Shown piece after piece: positions 10,134 through 18,141 of a stretch of DNA of 64,000 nt. The notes below the pieces were generated by a model that saw nothing but the letters and a program-made list of their open reading frames with translations, was not told where the DNA came from and made no database searches. Within the stretch, counting starts at the first letter, position 1; each line of letters begins with the position of its first letter. The stretch comes from Bacteroidota bacterium (GTDB lineage Bacteria; Bacteroidota; Bacteroidia; NORP154), in NCBI GenBank assembly GCA_022572355.1, contig JACZWC010000012.1:21793-85792 (forward strand), given 5' to 3'. The position numbers were made by a program, and so were the translations under genes.

Positions 10134-11309
10134 TTATTCTATCATCATTTTCCCGCTTCCAAAGCTGTGTCTATTATTCATCAACTGAAAGAAGTAAAGC
10201 CCGCTCTTCAAGTTTTCTCGTTCAATTTTTATTTTACCTGTTATGATATTCTCAATTTTGCGAACCCGTTGTCCTGTGGTATTGTAAATACGCAGTGAAT
10301 ACTTTTCGTTTTTCTTATTGTCGAATTCTATTGTTGTAGAGGCGCCGAAGGGATTCGGAAATATTTTAATCTCATTGTTCTTTTCACCCATTCCACCCAC
10401 ACTTACCGGCCCGCCTCCATTGGTGGTTTTGTAAACTTTTCCTGAATCCCCAACCGCAATGCAAGTATTGCCATCAAAACAATAAATGGATGAAATATTT
10501 TTTACTGTAGAATCCTGTACAAACCAATTTTGGCCTCCATCAACGGTCTTCATTATTCCTCTATAATATGAACCTACATAACATGTATCATTATCAGGAC
10601 AAGTAATGCAGCCTTCAAAAGCATAGGGAACATTTAAGCCCACCCATGTCTCGCCCTGATCAGTAGTTTTTCTAAGCCCTTCCCAAATGCTGCCAATTGC
10701 ATATCCGGTACTGTCACTCGCAAAGGTGATTTGTCTTATGTTATTACCCCAGTCTTTTATTTCCCAAGTGTTTCCACCATCGGTGGTTTTCCAAATCCCA
10801 CTGTCATAGGTTGCTGTAATAAAACCCACGCTATCATTAATAAATAAGACATCTGTTCTTGGACTTCCGCCTGACAGATTTATCCATTCCCAGTTCATTC
10901 CACCGTCAATTGTTTTATAACCCGGTGTAAAACCTATTAATTCATCAATAAAATAAAGTCCACCGGAATAAGATCCAAAATCAGTAATGGTGTCCCATGT
11001 ATTTCCTCCATCTATTGATTTTAGATTGGGTAAAGCATAACCTATGTCTTCAGTTGGGAAATTGATATCCACAATCATATCTGATTGAGCGGTACTTGCA
11101 GGAAGGGATTGTAAATTCCAAGTTTTTCCCCTATCAGAAGTTTTAAACATGGTATAGTCAGCCCCTCCAATAAATCCTACGCTATCATTTTTGAAATATA
11201 TTTTCACAAGGGAGCTGCTTGTTCCTAAATCTTGTTTTACCCACTGGGCATTTACGCTCAAACAGCCAATAAGAACTACGAAGCAGCAGATGAAATTCTT
11301 TCCTTGCAT
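10134..11309 (-). CDS. YCF48-like seven-blade T9SS protein
   Basis: A 391-residue exported protein with signal peptide 1-21 (ending CLSVNAQ), seven blades with the YCF48 pattern (for example VGFITATYDSGIWKTTDGGNTW), and a T9SS type A sorting domain at about 310-391 (IFPNPFGASTTIEF, ending GKMMIE). Blades 2 and 3 are shortened compared with the others. The linker before the sorting domain is almost identical to that of the 8855-10105 protein although the propellers themselves have diverged, pointing to exchange of C-terminal cassettes. It is the second gene of the operon, 11 bases after the cupredoxin gene. No enzymatic motif is visible. Confidence 0.86.
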   Translation of the reverse strand: MQGKNFICCFVVLIGCLSVNAQWVKQDLGTSSSLVKIYFKNDSVGFIGGADYTMFKTSDRGKTWNLQSLPASTAQSDMIVDINFPTEDIGYALPNLKSIDGGNTWDTITDFGSYSGGLYFIDELIGFTPGYKTIDGGMNWEWINLSGGSPRTDVLFINDSVGFITATYDSGIWKTTDGGNTWEIKDWGNNIRQITFASDSTGYAIGSIWEGLRKTTDQGETWVGLNVPYAFEGCITCPDNDTCYVGSYYRGIMKTVDGGQNWFVQDSTVKNISSIYCFDGNTCIAVGDSGKVYKTTNGGGPVSVGGMGEKNNEIKIFPNPFGASTTIEFDNKKNEKYSLRIYNTTGQRVRKIENIITGKIKIERENLKSGLYFFQLMNNRHSFGSGKMMIE

Positions 11310-11320
11310 AATCTAACTTT

Positions 11321-12871
11321 TTACTCAACGATCATTTGTCCATGATCAATATGTCCAGTATTACCTATTAGTTGAAAAAAATACAGCCCGCTCTTTAAGT
11401 TCTCTCTTTCAATTATTATTTCTCCTCCGGTTACATTCTCAATCACACGTACAATTTGACCTGTTGAATTGTAAATGATCAGCCTGTGCTTTTCGTTATT
11501 TTCATTTTCAAATTCTACGGTTGTAAAAGCACTGAAAGGATTTGGAAATATCTTAATGCTATTCCCAGCATTTGTAACCGGATCGTCACTTATCCCAACG
11601 TTCTGATCAAAAGACAACGCACCCATATCAGCTATGGAGCCATCCGGATCATTGGGGCTACCGGGATCACCAGCATTAATGCAAGGTGAGCTCGATTGTA
11701 ATCTAAAGTCATTATTGAGGGAATCCGTAAAAACAGGGCTTAAATCCATATTGCCAGTTCCAGCATAGCCACCTTGTATATTGCTGTATGTTACACCTGC
11801 ATAGCTCGCGAAAGGATCAAATACAACTACGCTTGAAGAGGTATTACCCCAAATTATGGAGTTAGAGATAGTAACCAGGGACCCGTCGTTAATGGATATT
11901 CCATACCCGCCATTGTAAACAATCGTATTGTTAATTATTGTTGCAGATGAATTAGACAATTGTATCCCATTAGGAGAATCCCCATAGGATCCGGTTATCA
12001 CGTTGTGGGCTATATAAGGAGAACCCCCAATGCAGGCAATACCGCTACCGATAACAACGTAGTTTCCACCGTTGTAAATCAAATTATTATTGGTAATGAT
12101 CGCTGATGAGTTTTTACAATAAATACCGCCGCCATCTGCAAAAGAGACCCTATTAGAATCAATTAAATTATGATCAATGGTTGGGGAGGAGTTAATACAG
12201 CAAATCCCCCCTCCATCACCATCCAGCCAGCTAGCACCATATCCGTTTCTTATAGTGAACCCGGTTATTAATGCAGCGGCGCCTTCGCCATTGGTAAAGG
12301 TGACGACACTGCTGCTGTCTCTGCCATTAATTATAGTTTGGCTGATATAAGAATCATCACCAGTTGTGAGGTACAAAGAAGCAACAACGATGTTCTTCCC
12401 CGTGAAATTGATGTTCTCAAAATAAGTTCCCGGTGAAACAAGTACAGTATCCCCGGTATTTGCGGCGTCAATACCCTGTTGAATTGTCAGAAAATCGTTG
12501 GGAATATTAATGACAAACACAGGAGGAGGACTGCTTACCACAATGCTCGCATCCATGTGGGCGCCAGGCCCTGGATGACAGGTATAATTGTATGTTCCAG
12601 GAACAGTTACTACGTAAGAGAACCCTCCACTACCGATAGTTGATGAGCTCCATGAGGCCGCCCCCGAAGGGATGGTTGTTGAGGCAGATGTATGCTGTCC
12701 ATTTCCATTTACCCACTTGATCGTATCTCCAGTAACGGCGGTTGCAAGAGAAGGAACAAACCCTTCTACAGGAGTGCTATTGGCAGTAATAATGACAACA
12801 GTTGCACTGGCTATATTAACTGTAAATATGAATATGAACAACAAACCGATGACGAAATTCCTTCTTTCCAT
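11321..12871 (-). CDS. Cupredoxin plus right-handed beta-helix T9SS protein
   Basis: A 516-residue secreted protein and first gene of the operon. After a signal peptide (1-23) there is a plastocyanin-like cupredoxin domain at about 24-113, with candidate copper ligands His60, Cys98 and Met106. Cys-x7-Met has the normal spacing, but the residue at Cys+3, normally His, is Gly101; His99 and His105 lie nearby. Residues about 118-410 form a NosD/pectate-lyase-like parallel beta-helix (IQQGIDAANTGDTVLVSPGTY, then many SSPTIDHNLID/SSATIINNTIV rungs and a GG..DLSPVF tail). A sorting domain ends the protein (IFPNPFSAFTTVEF, ending GQMIVE). The combination suggests a surface electron-carrier or copper-binding module tethered to a carbohydrate-binding-type helix; that is inference. 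Confidence 0.87.
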   Translation of the reverse strand: MERRNFVIGLLFIFIFTVNIASATVVIITANSTPVEGFVPSLATAVTGDTIKWVNGNGQHTSASTTIPSGAASWSSSTIGSGGFSYVVTVPGTYNYTCHPGPGAHMDASIVVSSPPPVFVINIPNDFLTIQQGIDAANTGDTVLVSPGTYFENINFTGKNIVVASLYLTTGDDSYISQTIINGRDSSSVVTFTNGEGAAALITGFTIRNGYGASWLDGDGGGICCINSSPTIDHNLIDSNRVSFADGGGIYCKNSSAIITNNNLIYNGGNYVVIGSGIACIGGSPYIAHNVITGSYGDSPNGIQLSNSSATIINNTIVYNGGYGISINDGSLVTISNSIIWGNTSSSVVVFDPFASYAGVTYSNIQGGYAGTGNMDLSPVFTDSLNNDFRLQSSSPCINAGDPGSPNDPDGSIADMGALSFDQNVGISDDPVTNAGNSIKIFPNPFSAFTTVEFENENNEKHRLIIYNSTGQIVRVIENVTGGEIIIERENLKSGLYFFQLIGNTGHIDHGQMIVE

Positions 12872-12936
12872 GACAAATGATTTAAGTTTAGTAATTGATG
12901 TGAAACCAAAACAGCGTATGTTGGCCCTTTCTTAAA

Positions 12937-12944
12937 CAAAGGTA
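12937..12944 (-). promoter_or_regulatory. Candidate -7 element of the propeller operon
   Basis: On the minus strand the sequence reads TACCTTTG, an exact match to the Bacteroidota TAnnTTTG element, 65 bases before the first ATG of the operon at 12871. A TTTG lies upstream, but only 14 bases away, shorter than usual, so the -33 part is weak. The adjacent AraC gene ends at 12981 and could also read through into the operon. Confidence 0.35.
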
Positions 12945-12980
12945 GATAGAGCCATTACCAAAGTAAATGGACAATTACCG

Positions 12981-13862
12981 CTAAAGCTGGTACTTTTTCT
13001 GGAGGTTATCTCTGAAGTCACTGGGGGAAACACCGATCTTATTCTTAAAAAACCGGCTGAAATACGAAGGATCCTCATAATTAAGGAAATAGGCAATTTC
13101 CTTGTTGCTGAACTCAGAATACATCAACAAGCGCTTGGATTCTAAGATGATTCTGTCACTGATCAGGTCACTGGCCGTTATCCCCCTAATCTTTCTGGTT
13201 TCTTCATTTAAATGTTCGGGAGTAGTGGAGAGCAAATCCGCATATTCTTTTACCAAGTGAAGCTTTCTGTAGTTCTTCTCGATCAAAATCTTGAAGTTGT
13301 ACACGAGCTCAGATGACACGTTACCCCCTGAGCTGCTATCTCCTTTTAGCTGGTCAAAGAAGCCTTTACTTTTCAATAAGATTATATTCAAATAGGACCT
13401 GATAACGGGTTCTTTTAATTCATTGTCACTCTGGTGCTCATTTTTGATGCTTTCAACCAGATTCTTGAATATCAGAAATTCCTCCTTCGATAGATTTAAG
13501 ATCGGCTTTGTGGTGTTGTTGTTCAAAAATGGAAGCTCGTACAATATGTTCTTGTTCGGGAGATTTAGGTAATAAAAATCCCTTGAGAAAAAGAGCACGT
13601 ATCCGAATGAATCTAGCTCTCGCTTTACCTTGTGCACCTGGCCCGGGGAAACAAAGTGAACACTGTTCGATTCAATTGGAAAAGTTTCAAAGTCTATTTC
13701 ATGCGTGCCTCCACCCTTAATAAATAGAAATATCTCATAATAATTGTGCCGGTGAGGAACGGAGGTGTCGTAACTCTCCCTTAGCTCTAATGACACCAGC
13801 TCAAAAGCGATACTGGAATCGTCGTCATTTGTGAAATCATGTATAGGGATTTGTTCGCTCAT
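12981..13862 (-). CDS. AraC-family transcriptional regulator
   Basis: A 293-residue cytoplasmic regulator. Residues about 20-100 form a cupin-type sensor domain (VPHRHNYYEIFLFIKGGGTHEIDFETF), and about 185-290 the two-helix-turn-helix AraC DNA-binding domain, with the C-terminal signature IAYFLNYEDPSYFSRFFKNK..GVSPSDFR. It starts 19 bases after the stop of the intradiol dioxygenase gene on the same strand, so the two are probably co-transcribed and the regulator may respond to an aromatic or related ligand; that link is inference from position. It is also immediately upstream of the T9SS propeller operon, which is a second possible target. Confidence 0.88.
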   Translation of the reverse strand: MSEQIPIHDFTNDDDSSIAFELVSLELRESYDTSVPHRHNYYEIFLFIKGGGTHEIDFETFPIESNSVHFVSPGQVHKVKRELDSFGYVLFFSRDFYYLNLPNKNILYELPFLNNNTTKPILNLSKEEFLIFKNLVESIKNEHQSDNELKEPVIRSYLNIILLKSKGFFDQLKGDSSSGGNVSSELVYNFKILIEKNYRKLHLVKEYADLLSTTPEHLNEETRKIRGITASDLISDRIILESKRLLMYSEFSNKEIAYFLNYEDPSYFSRFFKNKIGVSPSDFRDNLQKKYQL

Positions 13863-13881
13863 CTGGAATAAGGGGTAATCA

Positions 13882-14493
13882 TCAGCTTGGCGTTAATCGA
13901 ATGTTAAATATTCCCGTCTTGTTTCCGTTACTATCTACCGCAAGTGTGACAGTTCTCTCAGCTGCATCTTCTTGGGAAGCCCAGGGATCAGATGATATGA
14001 AAGGGTCTCCTGCAAAGTATAACTGAGTGACTAGATCGTTGTGGTTACTCGCCGTTATTTTAAAATGAATGTGACCTGGGCGATAATCGCTACCACCGCC
14101 CAATAAGTACTGACCTGGAACAATTGTGATGAACTCGTAGCGCCCATTAGAATCTGTATTTATTTTTCCTCTGAAAGCATAATCGGCGCTGGAGTTGTCA
14201 TAATCTCCTGTATGATCTGCGTGCCAGACATCAATTATTGCTTCGCTCAAGGGCGTTTCACAATCAACGCCGTATACGGTACCGCTTAATGTTAAAAGAG
14301 TTCCCAACTGATTGTTCACATTAAGGTCAGCACGAAATGGTGCGCTTTCCCGATAATACGGTCCCAGTATATCGTCGGACGTGGTGCACTTGTTTATTTC
14401 TTTATCCTTTGAGCAACCATTCATGCCAATCAAAGGAGTTGCTGCTATAAGCAGAGCGCCTTTTTTGATGAACTCCCTTCGGTTGTTACTCAT
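13882..14493 (-). CDS. Exported intradiol ring-cleavage dioxygenase-like lipoprotein
   Basis: A 203-residue protein of the intradiol (catechol/protocatechuate) dioxygenase family, which uses non-heme Fe(III) to cleave catecholic rings between the hydroxyls. The expected iron ligands are all present: Tyr98 (in GDYDN), Tyr129 (in VPGQY), His141 and His143 (in GHIHF). The N-terminus carries a Tat-type motif (NRREFIKK, residues 4-11) and a lipobox with Cys27 (GMNGC), so the enzyme is probably exported folded and anchored as a lipoprotein. This exported type is common in Bacteroidota and its substrate is not established. Length is shorter than cytoplasmic catechol dioxygenases because the N-terminal dimerisation helices are missing. 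It leads an operon with the AraC gene. Confidence 0.85.
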   Translation of the reverse strand: MSNNRREFIKKGALLIAATPLIGMNGCSKDKEINKCTTSDDILGPYYRESAPFRADLNVNNQLGTLLTLSGTVYGVDCETPLSEAIIDVWHADHTGDYDNSSADYAFRGKINTDSNGRYEFITIVPGQYLLGGGSDYRPGHIHFKITASNHNDLVTQLYFAGDPFISSDPWASQEDAAERTVTLAVDSNGNKTGIFNIRLTPS

Positions 14494-14673
14494 TTTTTCT
14501 GGGGTTAAGCCTGAAATGGTTAATACGCTTAAGAAATCGCCTTTGTTACGGAAATATTAACCTAACTAACGCCTCCTTTTGCCAGATATTTTAGATGAAT
14601 AGGCAGTTAAGAAATACAAAAACAATCGGCCGTCGATATTTTCTGTCTTCGACTGCACCTACTCGCCATTTTA

Positions 14674-16206
14674 TTACTTTTTCGGTGTTCGCGAATGCTC
14701 CCCTTTGGGTCGCATTTGCGGAAAAAATATCACATCCTGAATGGAATGTGAATTGGTCATGATCATCACCAACCTGTCTATACCTATTCCTAATCCGGCT
14801 GTTGGAGGCATTCCGTATTCAAGAGACTGAAGAAATTCTTCGTCCAACACCATTGCTTCTTCGTCTCCGCGCTTGCCAAGCTCCAACTGGTGCTCAAATC
14901 GCTCTCTTTGATCTTCAGGATCATTGAGCTCAGAAAATGCGTTGCACAATTCCTTGCCGTTACAGATTGCTTCAAATCGCTCTACCAGGCCTTCCTTTTC
15001 CCTGTGTTTTTTTGCCAATGGCGACATCTCAACCGGATAATCCGTTATGAACGTTGGCTGAATGAGATTGGCTTCTGCTTTTTCGCCAAAGATCTCATCA
15101 ATGATTTTGCCCTTCCCCATTTTTTCGTCCACATGTACACCAAGCGATTGGGCCGTTTTGAAGAGCTCCTTTTCGTCCATGTTTGAAATATCCACACCTG
15201 CGTAGGTTTGAATTGCCTCAAACATGGTTAACCTTTTCCAGGGCCGTTTGAAATCAATTTCATTTTCCCCAACCGTAATCTTCGTTTTTCCGTGTAAATC
15301 CAGTGCAACCTTCTCAACCATTTCCTCAACCAAATCCATCATCCAGTTGTAGTCTTTGTAAGCTACATAGAGCTCCATTTGTGTGAACTCCGGATTGTGA
15401 AACCTGTCCATCCCCTCATTTCTAAAATCCTTGGCAAACTCATAAACGCCCTTAAATCCACCCACGATCAGCCTTTTCAGGTAGAGCTCATTGGCAATTC
15501 GCAGATACAATGGGATATCAAGCGCATTATGGTGTGTTTTAAATGGCCTGGCTGCAGCTCCCCCATAAAGTGGCTGCAGAATTGGTGTCTCTACTTCCAA
15601 ATTATCCTTGTCATTTAAAAACTCTCGAATGGAATTGATGATTTTTGATCTCTTTACAAACACGTCCATTGCCCCCGCATTCACAATTAAATCCAGCGAA
15701 CGCTGTCGGTAACGCTGCTCGGCATCCGTAAATGCATCAAATGTTTCCCCCTCCTTTTCCTTAACAATAGGAAGCGGCCGTAGCGATTTGCAAAGCACAG
15801 TGAGCTCAGAAACATGGATGGAAATCTCACCAACTTTGGTTGTAAACACATAGCCTTTCACTCCGATAATGTCTCCTATATCGAGATATTTCTTAAAGAC
15901 CTGGTTGTACAATGATTTGTCCTCTCCCGGGCAAATTTCATCTCTTCTGATGTAAAGTTGTATCCGGCCAGTAACATCCTGTAGCTCCAAGAAAGAGGCG
16001 TTTCCCATCACGCGCCTGCTCATTATCCTGCCTGCAATACTGACGTTCTTATAATCCTGCTTTCTCTTTTCATAATTGTCCAGAATACCCTTGGCTGAAA
16101 CATTGACTTCATAGGTCTCGGCAGGGTAGGGGTCGATCCCCAATTTCCTTATTTCTTCTAAGGAGTGCCGTCTAACAAGTTCTTGTTCTGAAAGATTTAC
16201 AGTCAT
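14674..16206 (-). CDS. lysS: Lysyl-tRNA synthetase, class II
   Basis: Charges tRNA-Lys with lysine in the cytoplasm. The N-terminal OB-fold anticodon domain covers about 35-150 ([22 protein letters not shown]), followed by the class II catalytic core with motif 2 ([18 protein letters not shown]) and motif 3 ([11 protein letters not shown]). I place the start at 16206 ([11 protein letters not shown]), giving 510 residues, close to the family's usual 500-510. An in-frame ATG at 16269 would add 21 residues with no family similarity, and a TATCTTTG promoter-like element at 16223-16230 lies inside that extension. It is monocistronic, with a 180-base gap behind it. Confidence 0.95.
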   Translation of the reverse strand: MTVNLSEQELVRRHSLEEIRKLGIDPYPAETYEVNVSAKGILDNYEKRKQDYKNVSIAGRIMSRRVMGNASFLELQDVTGRIQLYIRRDEICPGEDKSLYNQVFKKYLDIGDIIGVKGYVFTTKVGEISIHVSELTVLCKSLRPLPIVKEKEGETFDAFTDAEQRYRQRSLDLIVNAGAMDVFVKRSKIINSIREFLNDKDNLEVETPILQPLYGGAAARPFKTHHNALDIPLYLRIANELYLKRLIVGGFKGVYEFAKDFRNEGMDRFHNPEFTQMELYVAYKDYNWMMDLVEEMVEKVALDLHGKTKITVGENEIDFKRPWKRLTMFEAIQTYAGVDISNMDEKELFKTAQSLGVHVDEKMGKGKIIDEIFGEKAEANLIQPTFITDYPVEMSPLAKKHREKEGLVERFEAICNGKELCNAFSELNDPEDQRERFEHQLELGKRGDEEAMVLDEEFLQSLEYGMPPTAGLGIGIDRLVMIMTNSHSIQDVIFFPQMRPKGEHSRTPKK

Positions 16207-16222
16207 TGATAAAAATTTTGCC

Positions 16223-16230
16223 CAAAGATA
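16223..16230 (-). promoter_or_regulatory. Candidate -7 promoter element of lysS
   Basis: Minus strand reads TATCTTTG, an exact TAnnTTTG match, 16 bases upstream of the preferred lysS start at 16206. No TTTG is found at the proper distance upstream, so this is a half-match. It supports the short start because the longer one would place the promoter inside the gene. Confidence 0.3.
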
Positions 16231-16411
16231 ATCAAAACAATAGAGGGTTGATTGTGGCGTTATCCCCATGCACGATCAGAGATTCTCTCTGAAAAATGGT
16301 AATTTCGCGACAAATAAATAATAGGATGAAACGAGCCATGCCAAAAGCTATGACACAAGGGGATGACTATTGGCGAGTTCCATGTGACCACTAAAAATAA
16401 ATTATGAACAC

Positions 16412-17395
16412 ATGAAAACATTAATAGAAAATTTTTCGGGGCAATTAACGGAAGCTGTTAGCATTGGTGAGGCGGCGGATTTAACGCCTTGCAATAAAAC
16501 GTTGACAAATGTGCTTGTGAGTGGATTGGGTGGATCTGGTATAGGCGGGACGATTGTTTCACAATTGGTAGCTGGAGATGCCAGCGTTCCAATAAACGTG
16601 AATAAGGAATATGGGATTCCGAAATACATAGACAAGAACAGCCTGGTAATTATTTCTTCTTACTCAGGAAATACTGAAGAGACTTTACAGTCTATGGAAT
16701 ACGCTATGGCCTCAGGGGCAGAAGTTGCCTGTATTACCTCTGGCGGCGAAGTACTAAAAATTGCCCAGGAGAATAATTTAAATCACATTGTTGTTCCGGG
16801 CGGCATGCCTCCGCGGTCATGTTTGGGTTATTCGCTGACTCAACTACTCTATTTATTGGACCACTATGGAATAACATCCTATGACTTTCGAAAGGATTTG
16901 AATGCGTCGATTGATCTTCTGGTTCAGGAAGAAGACAGCATTAAAGTTGAGGCGAAGCATGTTGCTGAGTCGCTCCAGAATAAAATACCGATTATCTATT
17001 CCACTTCAAGCTTTGAGGGGGTCTCTATACGATTTAGACAACAGATCAACGAAAATTCTAAAATGCTATGCTGGCACCATGTTTTCCCGGAGATGAATCA
17101 CAACGAATTGGTAGGTTGGAGAGACAAGTCCGAAAGTATTGCCGTAGTTCTTCTGCGAAATGACAATGATCCTGAAAGAGTAAAGACCCGGATTGAGATT
17201 TGCAGGGATATTTTTTCTAAGTATACCTCCACGATCATAGAAATCAACTCAAAAGGAAGCTCAACGCTTGAAAACACGTTTTATCACATTCATCTCGGCG
17301 ATTGGATCTCCTGGTATCTTTCAGAAATTAATCAGGTTGATGCCATGGAAATCGACGTGATCAATTTTCTTAAGAACGAACTGTCCAAGCAATAA
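16412..17395 (+). CDS. Bifunctional phosphoglucose/phosphomannose isomerase (SIS domain)
   Basis: A 327-residue cytoplasmic SIS-fold isomerase that interconverts glucose-6-phosphate or mannose-6-phosphate with fructose-6-phosphate. The first SIS domain shows the phosphate-binding SGLGGSGIGG motif near 33-42 and SSYSGNTEET near 88-97; the second holds HNELVGW near 230, which contains the catalytic Glu region typical of the PGI/PMI family. Length matches that family, which is much shorter than classic Pgi. It begins a plus-strand operon: lipB follows after 8 bases and a serine hydrolase 6 bases later. No strong promoter match is seen in the 205 bases before it. Confidence 0.87.
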   Translation: MKTLIENFSGQLTEAVSIGEAADLTPCNKTLTNVLVSGLGGSGIGGTIVSQLVAGDASVPINVNKEYGIPKYIDKNSLVIISSYSGNTEETLQSMEYAMASGAEVACITSGGEVLKIAQENNLNHIVVPGGMPPRSCLGYSLTQLLYLLDHYGITSYDFRKDLNASIDLLVQEEDSIKVEAKHVAESLQNKIPIIYSTSSFEGVSIRFRQQINENSKMLCWHHVFPEMNHNELVGWRDKSESIAVVLLRNDNDPERVKTRIEICRDIFSKYTSTIIEINSKGSSTLENTFYHIHLGDWISWYLSEINQVDAMEIDVINFLKNELSKQ

Positions 17396-17403
17396 ATATC
17401 GAT

Positions 17404-18135
17404 ATGCAACAGGTTTCCTATATTGATTTAGGGCTTATCGATTATAAGGAGGGGTGGGACTTTCAGGAGAAAATTTTCTCTGAGCTCGTGCAACGTAAAA
17501 TTGATAATAGAAATCTTCCAAAATCTGAACAACACGACACTGTAAGCAGTTTGATCTTTTGTGAACATCCCCATGTCTACACGCTAGGCAAAACAGGTTC
17601 AGAGGGGAATTTGTTATTGGACAAGAAACAGCTTGAGGATAGGGGAGCCGATTTTTACAAAATCAATAGGGGAGGAGATATAACGTATCACGGTCCCGGG
17701 CAAATTGTTGGATACCCAATTTTTGATTTGGATAATTTCTTCACGGATATTGGTAAATATCTCAGGATTCTGGAAGAGGCTGTGATGCGCACACTCAGTG
17801 ATTTTGGCATTACTGCGGGCCGCCTTGAAGGATGTACCGGTGTTTGGCTTGATTCTTCCAACGCCGCTCAGGCGAGAAAGATCTGTGCTATTGGGGTCAG
17901 AAGCAGCCGCTGGGTGACAATGCATGGGTTTGCATTCAATGTAAATACTGATTTAGATTATTTCAAAAACATTATCCCATGTGGAATTGATGATAAACAA
18001 GTAACCTCCATGAAAAAAGAACTGGGGAATGAAATTGATATGGAGAAGGTGAAAGATAGTGTCAAAGGTCATTTTGAAGAACTTTTCGAAATGGAGTTAA
18101 CGCCAAAAATTGATTTATTAGAGACCGCTAAATAA
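17404..18135 (+). CDS. lipB: Lipoyl(octanoyl) transferase LipB
   Basis: Transfers octanoyl from octanoyl-ACP to the lipoyl domains of 2-oxoacid dehydrogenases and the glycine cleavage H protein, the first step of endogenous lipoate synthesis. The 243-residue sequence has the family motif RGGDITYHGPGQIVGYPI (89-106), the catalytic Lys159 (ARKICAIGV) and the thioester-forming Cys193 (IIPCGI). The C-terminal ~30 residues are an ordinary tail. It is the middle gene of a three-gene operon with the PGI/PMI and a serine hydrolase; no lipA is present in the window, so the pathway partner is elsewhere. Confidence 0.95.
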   Translation: MQQVSYIDLGLIDYKEGWDFQEKIFSELVQRKIDNRNLPKSEQHDTVSSLIFCEHPHVYTLGKTGSEGNLLLDKKQLEDRGADFYKINRGGDITYHGPGQIVGYPIFDLDNFFTDIGKYLRILEEAVMRTLSDFGITAGRLEGCTGVWLDSSNAAQARKICAIGVRSSRWVTMHGFAFNVNTDLDYFKNIIPCGIDDKQVTSMKKELGNEIDMEKVKDSVKGHFEELFEMELTPKIDLLETAK

Positions 18136-18141
18136 CTATCT

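Noticed and set aside
8855..11309. Photosystem II assembly factor function from the YCF48-like blades
   Set aside because: The blades are common in secreted Bacteroidota proteins and both genes end in a T9SS sorting domain; no photosynthesis genes are present.
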